From NCBI GenBank assembly GCA_020746875.1, contig JAGTJL010000025.1, positions 496,001 through 560,000 on the forward strand: a stretch of 64,000 nucleotides of DNA. Direction: 5' to 3'. The translations under genes and the position numbers were made by a program. Of the stretch, positions 1-10,843 are shown piece by piece. How positions within the stretch are numbered: the stretch's first letter is position 1; each line of letters starts with the position of its first letter. The stretch is from Rhexocercosporidium sp. MPI-PUGE-AT-0058 (Eukaryota; Ascomycota; Leotiomycetes; Helotiales). Under the pieces are notes generated by a model that was not told the origin of the DNA, did no database searches, and saw only the letters and a program-made list of their open reading frames with translations.

Positions 1-63
1 TCGACTTTCCACCAGATCCAGAAACTCCTCCCAGCTCTCGAATCCCGCCATAGGGTCATTCAT
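1..63 (-). CDS. 5' end of an unidentified gene running off the left edge (partial)
   Basis: An ATG at 61-63 on the minus strand opens a frame that stays open for 21 codons to the window edge and reads as an acidic, aromatic N-terminus (MNDPMAGFESWEEFLDLVES). The composition looks protein-like, with no in-frame stop, but the fragment is too short to assign to a family. It could equally be chance, since the same strand upstream shows no recognised promoter. Confidence 0.3.
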   Translation of the reverse strand, partial: MNDPMAGFESWEEFLDLVESR

Positions 64-1194
64 ATCTTCGTCTTACTTAGGGGTTCCTGGTCGAAATTCG
101 GAACTTGAGTAAATCAATAAGAAATAGAACTCTGTCTTTAAATGTAAATAAAAACTCTACCGCTTACTTTCGCTGTCAAATTCATACACCGTTTCCCAAG
201 CAGAATCTGACGGGCTTTCTAGATCTTGTATCCCTTCGACCACATGATCATTTTCAGGATTCGCTTGCCCGAGCACCACCTGATCTGGGCAGACAGAATT
301 CACATTGAAGTGCTTTTGCGAAAGCCAAGGAGGAGAGGCAGCGTCTAGAAATGATCATCAGCATTTTGCCCTCTGCGTAGCGTCTCAATAACTCGCTTAG
401 AATGATGATGATAAGATACTTTCGTCTAGAAGCATAACGCAATCGTCGTAGATAGTCATAAACCCTCCCCCCCCCTTCCCTAACTTCTCTCGTTAGCCAT
501 CCTGACAACCCTGCTGCGTTTTTTTTTCGGAAAGAGTGGAGACAGCGTAATCTTTTATTTGACAAAAGACGACGAAATTCTAAGAAAGGTTCATCTACAA
601 GAACGGTTTTGAAAATTTCAAGGGAATGATTTAGTCTCAAAGGCTGCGCATGTACCCTTTTTCACCTGGTTCATTGGTTTCGAGAGATTAAAGTGGCTTA
701 GAGCAGTCAAATCCGCCGCCAACCAAGCCGCTCATGCTCCCCGCACTTGAAAAGCATTATAGATCAACAACCACAGCTGGTTTAGACGTCCTGAAATGAT
801 GCGGAGGGCAGGCTCGGGAATGATACTCATGAAATGGGTAGAGCGTACTAGTAGTCTGGGCTGCGTACGGGTGGAAACAGCAAAGTCCCGCGATTATCCG
901 CGGTTGCATATGCCTAGGTACCTAGTGTACTGAGCTTCGGAACCTGGCAAAGTTCCTCCCCCATCTTAGCTAAGACTTCTCAATTGGCTTGTGGTGTCCA
1001 AGGAGTTAGAAATTAAGTAAGCTATCGGACTCGTGCTCAATAAGAGTAAGTTGACTGACTCGGTGAAACTACACATCTAGGCGATGGCCTATGATCTAAA
1101 TTAAGTTTGAAGCACTTTCTGGGGTAATGACTGCTTTCATGGACAGTTTGATAACTGCATTCTTTAAAGAGTTCGAAATTCCACCTAGAAGTTG
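64..1194. other. Intergenic region, no supportable gene
   Basis: No open frame in this stretch resembles a known protein. It contains a C-rich tract near 466-480 and several poly-T and poly-A runs. The longest open frame (254-640, minus) has a composition without domain character and no plausible splice partners. Confidence 0.5.
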
Positions 1195-2590
1195 CTAAAC
1201 CTCCCAATCTAGAATATTCCACAGGAAATCCAAGGAACCCGCATCAAATCCAATAGAGATATGGTTCCCGTTCGTTGAGAATGGGGCGAGAGAATGGTCG
1301 AACGGCTGAGCACTCCAGTCTTCCAACCCCAGGAATATTTGAGTGTCAAATGACTGTGAGCCGGTAAATTGAGCAGACGAGTCTCTAAGATAACCAGTGT
1401 TGGATCCAGAAGCATCACTCTGTTGCTCCGCACGTCCCCTAGTGAATAATGAAGAAGATTCTCCTCCGCTAAAAGTAGGTAACCCAGCAGCAAAGCCCTG
1501 CAGAAGATCAGGTTGTCGAGAGCTAATGAAGTTGTGTCGAAACCGTGCGACATGCCTTTCAATTAACGTCGCGTACCGTGACGCGAGATCCATGTCATCG
1601 ATCGGTGTAGCTCGGAGCGCGGTATCGCTCTCGTCAAGTATCTTTAGTGAAATCTGGAGATCCGCACTAGGGCCGCCGATGCTGATTGCCTTGAGGAGGA
1701 ATAATGATGCGGATGTGATGCGGAATAGAATGCGCATGGGCATGAACTTCAGGCTTCCGGATCTAACTAGTGCGATACCTTTCTGGAGAATTTGGCGACT
1801 GCTTGCTACGACTTCGTTGATGAGTTTGTAGTCTTGAGGGTCTACTGATCTTGATAGAATGTCATCTTAATCCCCTCCGAATCGGTCGGCTCCCCGATAT
1901 AGAGCTCGTTCGACAACTGCTTGGATTGCTAAATAGTTCGTGTAGGCTTTGATGTAGTGGTATTCAATGAATATGATATCCTCGAAGGGCTTTGAAAAGT
2001 CTATGCCACAAAATATTTGCCTCCGAGGCCTGTGGAACTTCACTGGGAAATCTGTTCCACTCTCAAGGTTATATTGATTCAATTTACACATCTTCAGTGA
2101 CATTAAAGAGAAATTAAGCTAAATACCTGTAAACTTGATAAAATTCTCATTCCATTTATCGAGAGATGGAGAAAAGTGTTGAAGTAATGGAATGTACCGC
2201 CCACTCAAGAGCAGCTGCTTCGTAAACGTCGCAGATGGGAAAATCATATCAAAAGTAGTCTTCATTAGCCTCGTGATATCCATCTAGTGTTCCATGAAGG
2301 TAGCCCAATTATACTCAGAAGGCGTTGCTGATGAAGTTGTGAAGGTCTCAGATGCTAGATATGAGAGGTTTTGCGGAAGCATGAAAGGACAGCCGAGCCG
2401 CGCTGATATTTGATTGACATACACATAGAGCAATTTTCGAATCCAGAATGCTGCGATGTTGTTGCGTTATTCGATTGAGAAGTCGATACCTTTGCCTCAG
2501 TAGGACCGAAGAGCGGGCCCGAGATTACACTCTCAGTCTCAAGATGGACGTTTAGCAGCTGTTGTGCTATGGGTTGGATGGATATCAATC
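1195..2590 (-). pseudogene. Decayed fungal Zn2Cys6-family transcription factor (C-terminal part only)
   Basis: The minus strand encodes a recognisable C-terminal half of a fungal C6-type regulator, including segments like AFWIRKLLYVYVNQISARLG, DITRLMK, EYHYIKAYTNYLAIQAVVER and LFRITSASLFLLKAISIGG, and ending at 1195. It is broken. In the same frame there is a TAG at 2284-2286 and a TAA at 1867-1869, each interrupting otherwise continuous family-like sequence, and the segment upstream of about 2470 (HLETESVISGPLFGP) lies in a different frame. A normal intron (GTATTT donor near 2130) still seems present between the two middle blocks. No CX2CX6C zinc cluster was found upstream to 3240, so the DNA-binding end is gone or unrecognisable. 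The two nonsense codons could be sequencing errors, but together with the frame change and missing N-terminus they point to a relic. Confidence 0.65.
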
Positions 2591-3384
2591 CCTGTATCCG
2601 CGACTTGTTGCTTTGAAAGTCATTTGTGACTGGGCTTTTCTCACGTATAGAACCTCAAATAAGAAAGACTTGACAGCCGCCCAGGCGCCGCTAATCTCCT
2701 CTTACGTAAAAGCTTCATACCTCTAAGTAAATATTAGAGAATAGTGATTCAGCCCACTTCACGTCACGGAAATTACTCGAATGTAGGAATACCTTTTTCT
2801 TGAAAGGTACCATGGTGGGGTGCTGTCGAGAACAGGAAGCCAAGCGAAGGAATACCCGACTGTCAACATGTCGGCAACCTAGGACTCCCCTCTCTCTCTC
2901 TAAGTGATAAGTGTACGACAAAACGTGTAACCCGCAAAAACATAACCGTGACTTCGGCGGAGTTATCCCGATCTGCCCGTCCACATGCTAAGTCTGTGGC
3001 CAAGATCTTGACACGCGGCTGAGGTGGCGGCTGTGAACGAATACGCCGTACAGCCCGTATTGTCGTATACTAGTAAACGAGCTTGTCAAAAAAGACGAAC
3101 ACGACGTATTCTGGACCCCTACTGTATGGGTGGAACTCATAAGGAAAAGCAGACCTGCACTTGCTTTCTTTCTTTATTTTTCATTTTGGTGTAGAGAGAA
3201 AGGAATCGTACACCTTTTCGACGATCTGATCTGACGTAGCGACATCGCTCTCCCTTTGAAACCTCGACTCGATAATCTACCAACTGCTCTGAAGTGGGAG
3301 ACTGAGCGTCAATTCGGGTCGGTTCTCAGATCCAATTTTCCATTTCCCTATCTGGACCACGAAACAGAATCGAAAGTCTTCAAA
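2591..3384. other. Intergenic region upstream of the RTA1 gene
   Basis: The first part may hold more decayed sequence of the regulator relic: a short run reading EISGAWAAVKSFLFEVLYVR on the minus strand near 2640-2700. The rest, with a (CT)n tract near 2889-2901 and T-rich DNA around 3165-3185, is probably the promoter and 5' leader of the gene starting at 3385. Confidence 0.4.
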
Positions 3385-4437
3385 ATGGCAGGCGATGGCG
3401 ATGTCTACCTCCTCTACCGATACAACCCTTCCGTTCCAGTTGCTGCAGTGGCATGTGTGTTATTTGCGGTCGTGACTGGAATCCACTTCTTCCAGATGCA
3501 TCGCAGCCGCGCATGGTTTCTAGTTCCGATTGTTATCGGAGGACTTTGTAAGTCGAAGACCCCTTCCCCATCCTCCCAAAAACCAAAACAAGAAAAGAAA
3601 AACACCCCCGTACTTTTTTCATACTTTACTAATGTAAATACATCAGTCGAAGTAATCGGCTTCGCAGCACGCGCATACTCGGCCTCACAAGAAGCACCAA
3701 ATTGGAGTCTCGGCCCATACATTATCCAGTCAGTCCTAACGCTCGTCGCTCCAGCTTTGTTCGCAGGCAGCATCTACATGATCCTCGGCCGTGTCATCTT
3801 GATGACGGATGGAGAACGATATTCCATGGTGCGAAGGACATGGCTCACGAAGACATTTGTGGGTGGAGATATCTTTGCTTTTCTACTGCAGTCTTCTGGT
3901 AAGACACCTCTCCCCTTCACAAAAATTGCAAAGCAACTCAGTGAAATATCCGCAAAGAGTGATGATGGCTGACGGAACTGGTTATGTATAGGCGCGGGTC
4001 TCATGTCCTCAAGTAGCATGTCCAAAACCGGCGAGTGGGTCGTAGTCGGCGGTCTCCTCTTCCAGATCCTCTTCTTCGGACTCTTTGTCGTCGTCGCATT
4101 CATGTTCCACACGCGTCTCCAAAGATCACCGACGAATGTCTCCCACTCTGTACCATGGCGCAAGCATCTCTGGGCGCTATACATCTCCAGTGCGCTGATC
4201 TTGATCAGAAGTATATTCCGTGTGGTGGAGTTCGTGCAGGGTAATGAGGGATATCTGTTCAGGCATGAGGTGTTCATGTATGTGTTTGATGCGCTGCTCA
4301 TGTTATTGGTGCTGGTATTGTTTAATTGGTTGCATCCTGGGGAGATTAGGGGATATTTGGAAAGGGAGAAGAGGGCAAGTGGTGGGGAGGGAAGTGAGGT
4401 TCAGCTTGAAGAGCAGTTCGCTAGACAAGCAAAATGA
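3385..4437 (+). CDS. RTA1-family multi-pass membrane protein
   Basis: The model has three exons (3385-3547, 3647-3898, 3992-4437) and encodes 286 residues. Introns are GTAAGT...CATCAG (99 nt, TACTAAT branch) and GTAAGA...TATAG (93 nt), and both joins keep the frame (GGLFEVIGF and SSGAGLM). The product has about seven hydrophobic segments and the family's conserved blocks FEVIGFAARA, YIIQSVLTLVAPALFAGSIYM, GDIFAFLLQSSGAGLM, and RSIFRVVEFVQG followed by G-hEVFMYVFDALLM. RTA1/Rtm1/Rsb1-type proteins are fungal plasma-membrane proteins linked to lipid translocation and resistance to 7-aminocholesterol and similar toxicants. The start was chosen at the ATG in CAAAATGGC; an upstream in-frame extension to 3256 lacks an ATG and hydrophobic character. 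It converges with the acyltransferase gene 272 bp downstream. The substrate is unknown. Confidence 0.9.
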
Positions 4438-4709
4438 GCAGAGGATGTTCGATAGATGGATGGCAGAAGTGTCTTTTCCTCGGGAATAACGATTTGCCAT
4501 GGTAGTTTCGGGCGTTATGCAGCCCGTTCAGGACTAGCTAGCTAGTTTTATTCAGCGCAGCGTATTGTGCTATAGAAGATAGATTTCTTAATGCATTGAT
4601 GAATACTGACCAAGTACGCAAATACATCTTGTCTTACCCACACCCGACTTTGGCTCTCGCTTGTTACCAGCTGTCACCAGATCCCACTTCAAACCAGGGC
4701 GAAAACACC

Positions 4710-6304
4710 TCATTTTAACCCATCCACCGCGAACTTCATGAAGTGCTCATTGGCTAGCATACGCCCCATGGCTCCATCCTCCAACGCACACATAACCTCA
4801 AGCCCACCCCCCTCCAATCGAGGAAACAAAATGATGCTCCCATCCGCAGCCTCATACGGGACTCTGAATCCCTCCGGCTTGCCCAGAACGCCCCACTCCC
4901 TCTCGCGCACACGAAGATCGGCCCAGGACGAGGCAGTGATATCAGGGCCTAGGAAGCCTCTAGCTGCGAACTTGAAATCTTGCGGGTTGGATCGGGAGGA
5001 GAGGAGGCCGATGGTGCGAGGGACACGGGAGGGTGTATTGAGAGCATTGAGAGCGCTGCGGAGGGATGAGGAGGCTAGAGAGAGACCTGAGGACAGATCT
5101 GTTAGGGATGTGATGGAAAGTCGGGGCGTTAGGCTGCCGAAACTGGCGTTGCCAAGATACGTATGTGGTAGTGGAGGACTGGTGCGTCCGCGGATGTTGA
5201 CTGCGAAGAGTGCGGCTGATGTAGCTGTTTCGTCGACCAGCGAGGGATTTCGAGCTACAGACATGTGGTGCCAGAAGAACCCGAGGACGGCGTCGTTAGT
5301 CGAGTATGCTTTTGCCTCTATCTTCAAAGCAGCTAGTGTCGAGGGAGAGAACGTGAAGATCTTGGATGTCATGGGAGGCATCTGGAATCCTGCTGGTGGT
5401 GCCATATTTGTCTGGTCTGCTGGCGGAGTTGGCGCCAGCACGTATTCGGAAAATTCAGAAATATTTTCGGTTGGAATGCAATCGATCAATGGCGTGCGAT
5501 CATTGGAGACAGGGTCGTGTTTGGTGAATGAGCTTGAGCTGGAAGCGGCAGCGGCAGCGGTATTTAGCGCCCATGTCTCGAGAATGAAGTCTTGAGCGGC
5601 TCCGTCGCAGACAGAATGATGATATCCAGTAGTGAGAAGAAGTCCACCTTGGATAAAATTGGCCTGTGCAGCGAAGACGGGCTGCGCTTGCTGGATAACC
5701 TGAAGAGGGGACACCAGAGGCGTGGTAAGCTTCGAGAATGTGAAATTGTCCTTCTTGAGCTCGGCATACGATGGGAGCTTGGATGATAGATCTTTGTATC
5801 TGCGGTTCGTTAGCAACTTCAGCGATGAGAGACCGAGATGAAATACATGAATTCCACACCCCCTTTCCCCCCAACTACCTGGATCCTGCCATCCTTTGGA
5901 TCGCTCCCAATCTCAGGTCCCTTGACAGCGAGTCAGTGATCTGTGAGCAACAGCCGAAGCGAAATTAAAAAGCCTTCGAGAAGTGCATACCACGTCTCCT
6001 GCAAGCCACGGTATAGATGCAATGGTGTGTGCCAGACCTTTCTTAAGGGTTTCAAAGCTATGTTGGGTCAAGGACGAGATTATGTCTAGGATATTGAGTG
6101 TTCTTACACAATTGCTTTGTCCGTATCCGCTGGTAGAGGGAAACAAAGAATCCATCGAGCACCATAAAGACGAGGCATGTTCAAGTCCAAAGGTGATAGC
6201 TTCAACTCGACCGCCGACTGCGCTTTGAGGCCATATTCTTCAAGTGTGACGAAGCTGGACTTTTCGACTGGTTCTCCCGAAAGACTTGTTGGGTTGGACG
6301 ACAT
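4710..6304 (-). CDS. BAHD/trichothecene 3-O-acetyltransferase-like acyltransferase
   Basis: The model has four exons on the minus strand (6304-6108, 6057-5991, 5920-5847, 5799-4710) and encodes 475 residues. The introns are short (50, 70 and 47 nt); the last contains a TTGCTAACG branch site. Joins give DKAIVFETLKKGLAHT, WLAGDVGPEIG and GGVEFIYKDLSS, all family-like. The acyl-CoA transferase motif HxxxD is intact as HHSVCDG (His174, Asp178). A C-terminal block, SSWADLRVREREWGVLGKPE, corresponds to the structural DFGWG region but is altered (REREWGVLG). BAHD-type enzymes move an acyl group from CoA to a hydroxyl or amine of a small molecule in the cytosol. The gene lies in tandem behind a Zn2Cys6 regulator and converges with an RTA1 gene, an arrangement often seen around specialised metabolism or detoxification. 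The substrate cannot be read from the sequence. Confidence 0.88.
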
Positions 6305-6735
6305 TTTGAAGTTATTGTTTCGCTAAAATTGGGTCGTAACGAGATTGAAGAAATTTCCGACAGATAACTTTCAACGCGAAGATGGAAAATACTCGTCAAT
6401 TGTAGCACAGAGGGGAGTCTTCGTCTTTATAACCTTTGTACGGCTCGGTAATTTTGAGATATCGGCACTACCCGAGGCCACCCCTGAGCTAGTTCAGGTA
6501 CGATCAAACAACGATTGGGTGAAAGCAGATGCCCATGATGAACCTTTATCTTGTGCACAAGCAGATATCAGGAACTACCGTAACAAGAGTAATGCTTGGC
6601 AGTTAGCCGCTACTTATCACGTGTGGTTAGGCTCATTGATTGGCTATCTCGTCGATTTCCTCTTTCGGACTGGCGCCCTGAGTGGTTCGAGGGGGTTGAT
6701 CGCTCGTTCAAACATGGGAGTTTGAGAGGCTCAAA
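6305..6735. other. Spacer between regulator and acyltransferase genes
   Basis: This 431-bp stretch holds the promoter of the acyltransferase and the 3' end of the regulator gene, both on the minus strand. I see no separate gene and no clear TATA element. Confidence 0.4.
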
Positions 6736-8544
6736 TCAAACGCAATCGAACCTAAAATTTTCCGGTCTTCCTTCAAGAGTCTGGCTTTTACAGTCCCTTA
6801 GGACTTGCGCATGGACTTCTCCAATACCCGCCATCCAGTCCAATTGGTCGCGTAACCAGCGTAGCTGATTCTCTGGCGCAGATGACACGCTAGTTGCAAT
6901 GTACAGAGGCCAAACCAGAGAAAATCTTCCAGTATTGTTGGATGCTCTTGGCTTGTTTGGGGAGGACTGTGGCCAGAGAGAGCCGTGAATAGTGGTTGAG
7001 TGCTTGAGCTCCGAGCAATCGTAGCCAAGGAGAAAGGGTATGCTTGCAGAGATTCCGTCGACCATAGATCTGTTGATACTGTCTATGCGATCTTGGTAAG
7101 AGTCTGACATAAAGTTGTTAAAGTAGGATACCCGGAAGATAATTGACTGGATAATCAATCGCGAAACTCTGTACAAGTTCCAGGTTCGAGCCACGTAAAT
7201 ATCGGGATATCGGTGGATCTGATCCGGAACGAATGTCGAATTTTCTGTCCATATATTCTGCTGATCTTTCATGCGTATAATTGTCTTATAAGACCACTGA
7301 GCTGGGGTTTGGAAAGCCCATTTTGCGAGTTCCCTGTCTAAACTCTCGGCACTTTGAAGCAGCTCTGATGCTGTGCTGCAGTCGGCTCCGATGCTTGATT
7401 GTGATAGAATTTCATTGGCCAAAGACTGGAGTTGTGGAATACGCATCGTCTTGGAGAGAAGTTGGTCTTCGACATTTTCGTACGAGGACAAAACCTCGCC
7501 ACAGTCGTGAAAGATAGAGTCAACAGGTGTAGATGTCTGAACGTGGCTTTGAAGCTAGAATTCGCATCAGAGAGTATCGCATTATGATAGGAATGAACAA
7601 ACTCACAGCGTTCCGCCGAATGAATATAAACATCATGCGCGATAAAGGCGTGCTGAAATTTTGATTGCCACGCTTTTGGACAAGAGCCATAGCCCCGTCA
7701 ACGTGGGTTCCCCACGCTGGCAGTGCCTCGGGATTGAAGGTAATGGTCTATGTCAGAATTTAGTCGGCGGATGCTGGGGTTGTGGTTTACAGTCAAAAGC
7801 AGCTTGAAACTCACCTCGTATCCACAAAGAAGTAAAACTGCGTACAGAGTCTCATCACTCTTGGCCTCGATCGGATCCGCAATAGCCGTTGCCAGCGCCG
7901 AAAGAGCTTGAGAATATCGTTTACTAGCTGATAAAGCTACACCTTGATAACCAAGGCGATATCTACCCCAGGTTGCGTAGGATAGGGCTTGGGCAGCCAG
8001 ATGAAGTGTAGATCCTGGTCTGCTGCGCGACAAGAGTGTTGGGAGTTGGCTATGCAGGTATTGCGTAGGATCGGAATCGACCAAGTTCTCCATCGTCGTG
8101 TGATAGAAGAAACATAGCTTTTGGTCTTCTTTCGAGGGTAGAAGGACCTTTGAAATGCCCTGAGTGGCAATCGCTTTCCTACTACGGTCATGTGACGTGC
8201 GGAGATCTGTTTGAGAATGATGCATGTTGCCGCCCTTTTTCATTGCACTCCGACCCTTTTCTCGTAATTTGGGATCTGTATGACGGAACATGAGGTCGCT
8301 TTCGTCTCTGTAGCCAGTACATTTCTTTCCAATCCTTAGACAACGTGAACAAGCTGGTCGTTTCTCATCACACTTGTAAAAGTATCAGTATGTAATCCTA
8401 AACAAAGGTATGACATTTCACTAACTTTCGTATGTAGCTTCCTGCGCAACATGTATGAGAAAAGATCAATCAAAAATACCAAATTGGCCATCCCACGTAC
8501 CTGCAACTCTCACACCCCCTGCTCATCCTCCCTGTGAAGACCAT
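6736..8544 (-). CDS. Zn2Cys6 transcription factor
   Basis: The model has five exons on the minus strand (8544-8501, 8441-8426, 8372-7815, 7747-7607, 7554-6736) and encodes 525 residues. The N-terminus carries a perfect binuclear zinc cluster, C-X2-C-X6-C-X6-C-X2-C-X6-C, at Cys11, 14, 21, 28, 31 and 38. It is assembled across two introns with a 16-nt exon between them. The remainder resembles the fungal transcription factor regulatory region, e.g. LYAVLLLCGYETITFNPEALPAWGTHVDGAMALVQKRG and the following R-MMFIFIRRNA. Such proteins are nuclear regulators that usually bind CGG half-sites. Its stop lies 431 bp upstream of the acyltransferase start on the same strand, making that gene a candidate target. 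The last exon has a non-ATG upstream extension only, so the 5' exons are needed for a start. Confidence 0.85.
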
Positions 8545-10438
8545 GATGACAGCAGCCGATGTCGCACAAGTCTGATATCTTCACAAAGAATTCAATTGTT
8601 CTGTGGCTTCTCGTACGCACATTGCCGGTAGGTTTTGAGGTAGTTGGGTAAACGTAAGGGAGACATGCATGTAAGAGAACGGGAATGGGTAGAATACACT
8701 TTTGAAGTTAGGGGTAGGTGGAGCTAAACCAAAAGAGGGCGAGGGCGAAAGGCTTGGCAGGCGTTTTCGGCTCGGCTCCTCTCGCTTCCGCTCAGGAATT
8801 CGGAAAGCAAACCAGAGAGAAATTGCAGTGTCCGTTCTATGATTTTTGACAGGATGCCAATTGGATTGATGAGTCCTGTACCATTGCTAAGTCTGTTGCG
8901 AGGATCTTTGTCATGGAGACTTTGGGCAGAAATATGTGTTTCAGATGATAACTTCCGGTAAATTGAGAACCGTTCCATGTTTCTACGAAACTCATTAAGG
9001 TAGTCAGTCATCTTTCCCTAGAAGGATGAACAGAAATAGTTACACTTAAGGCACTCGGCGGAAGTAAATTATCAAAAGCCATAGTTGAGATGGCAATTAC
9101 GCGGTGTCACAGATTCATCCAAATTCAAACTACCCTCCTGGCATTTACCTTACATAGAAAAATACGCTAGACACCCTACCGATCTTCGATTCCGTTCCAG
9201 AATACGTCATTGAATCAATTCGATCTCAGCCAATAAGTCGGCAGTGAGAACGTGTCCATCAGGACCCAGCTGCTCACCTGACCAGACCATATCATATTTC
9301 GTGCTGCCACTCACAATTCATCTCTTGCTGAGGTTCCTTGATCCATCATAACATAAGGACTAGCAACATTGCACTAGAAATCTATCTTCGAACAGACATG
9401 GGAGAAGTCATCCAGTCTCAGGTCGTGTCACGAGACTCGCAAGATCACAATTGAGGTCCGGCGATGAACCACACGTTATATTCCCCACAGGACTACTCTG
9501 CCCGGTTGACAGTTGTTTCTGATCCCTGGTGTAATTGGGCTATCTATGACCGGAAGAAGATGGAAATGGTATCGAGTCACGTTACTGTCAAATCAGGTGA
9601 CTGTCATTAAGTCAGGCGAGAAGGAGGAGCGAGGTATTTTGAGAAGAAATGCATCTTTCAGATCTGAGTATTATATGACCATCATAAAAAGGAGAGAGAA
9701 GAAAAGGAATCCCATAAGAAGAAGAAGGAAATAAGAAAGCCCAGTCCAATGCAATCCAATCCCCGTTCAATCCACTCTCCCACTTCAAATGTCTTCCCAT
9801 TTCGAATCTCATCGCCAACCTCCATCTCAACTCTCTCCAAATCCAGAAGATAGAAATCCACCAATGCAATGCCAACACCAAACCACCAATCCTATCCAGA
9901 AAGTTCCGTTCCCAAGAAGAGAAGCGCTATCTATGCTGCAAATGCGACCCCGAAAAGAAAATGCTCATGAAAATGCCGAAAAGTAAACTCCTAGAATGCT
10001 GATGCGATGCGAGGCTATGCGAAAGAGGTGTCTTAGGAGGTCGGATGTAAATGCTGAAAATACGATGTTGATGCGCCGAGTCTATGCTGTCTGTCCCTCT
10101 TGAAACGCCGGTCTATGCTGATGCTGGTGCGAATGAAAATGCTGGTGAAGAGTGCTGTTGAAAGCGCTGGAAGTGTCTATATGCGACGCTGATGAAAATG
10201 CTGATGAAGAAAAAAAAAACTCCGAAATTTGGTCGTGAGACCATGCGTTTATCTTATGCGATCTATGCGATTTGTTGGGAAAATGAAGCAATTGGCGAAT
10301 GTTTGGTTGAAGCGAGGGAGCGATCTCCTCGAGCTCGACCAATGAATTGGATTAATTGGCTGGCTGGTCGATTGGCGAAGCGAGGTGGGAGGTGCTGGGG
10401 AAGAGCGCCCCCTGGGCTCAAGCGAGGCGAGTTTGGAT
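8545..10438. other. Intergenic region with an ATGCG/ATGCTG-word cluster
   Basis: No supportable gene. From about 9930 to 10280 the plus strand is packed with the words ATGCTG, ATGCG and AAAATGC, giving a degenerate, unevenly spaced repeat that precedes a poly-A run at 10209-10218. The stretch lies downstream of the GRGGYN gene on the minus strand, so it may be that gene's 3' flank or 3' UTR. The remaining sequence looks unremarkable. Confidence 0.45.
9930..10280. repeat. Degenerate ATGCTG/ATGCG word repeat
   Basis: Many copies of ATGCTGATG, ATGCG and GAAAATGCTG occur at irregular spacing, for example at 9994-10010, 10094-10106, 10131-10145 and 10190-10206. No fixed period is evident, so it is a word-rich low-complexity tract, not a clean tandem array. 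On the minus strand it reads as repeated CAGCAT and TTTTCAT words. Confidence 0.5.
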
Positions 10439-10624
10439 TTAGTTGTATCCTCCTCGTCCATCCTCCTCCTCATCATCATCGGGTCCCTTGTTGTACCCTC
10501 CTCGGCCGAAGTTCATTGTTGTGAGAGTGCGAGACTCATCGTCGGAGTCAGAGGATGAGGCTGGGCCGTTGTAGCCGCCGCGGCCGGAGTTGGTGAATGT
10601 TTGGGTGGATGTGAAGCCGGCCAT
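10439..10624 (-). CDS. 61-residue GRGGYN-repeat small protein
   Basis: A single-exon frame starts at an ATG in CACAATGGCC and encodes 61 residues. The hexapeptide GRGGYN appears three times (residues 14-19, 40-45, 56-61), the last being the extreme C-terminus. The copies are separated by a Ser/Asp stretch (SSSDSDDES) and an acidic stretch (DDDEEED). The product has no signal peptide, membrane segment or globular domain. The pattern recalls the fungal DUF3602 family, whose members carry GRGGAGN-type motifs, but Tyr-Asn replaces Ala-Gly-Asn, so the relation is tentative. The gene has a TATATA element about 215 bp upstream and a T/C-rich leader. The long upstream open frame to 10867 is low-complexity and is more likely leader than coding. 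Function is unknown; a role as a phospho-regulated disordered or RNA-binding protein is only a guess. Confidence 0.7.
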   Translation of the reverse strand: MAGFTSTQTFTNSGRGGYNGPASSSDSDDESRTLTTMNFGRGGYNKGPDDDEEEDGRGGYN

Positions 10625-10837
10625 TGTGAAGTTGTTTTGGTTGTTTGGTGGTGGTGAGGGAGTGGGTTGTATCAGGAGTCGGTTGGTCTGTTTGATTGGT
10701 GGAGTTGAAGAGTAAGTAGATTGTATAAGTAAGGTAGGTCTGAAGCGAGTTGAAGTGAAGACTGTGAAGTGAAGTGAAGCTGTTGATTGCTGATGATGAG
10801 AATAGAAGGAATGAAACAACGAGGCCCAAGCCCTTCC

Positions 10838-10843
10838 TATATA
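10838..10843 (-). promoter_or_regulatory. TATA box candidate for the GRGGYN gene
   Basis: A TATATA hexamer reads identically on both strands and lies 214-219 bp upstream of the GRGGYN gene ATG. With initiation some 30-60 bp downstream, the 5' leader would be around 150-190 nt and rich in TTCACTTC words. It is the clearest TATA element in the gene-free neighbourhood. Confidence 0.4.

Noticed and set aside
3256..3384. N-terminal extension of the RTA1 protein
   Set aside because: It lacks an ATG at its start and the family normally begins close to the YxYxPS block that follows 3385.
4738..5595. 285-codon plus-strand frame over the acyltransferase
   Set aside because: It is a shadow of the acyltransferase coding strand, which carries the HxxxD motif and family-like splice joins.
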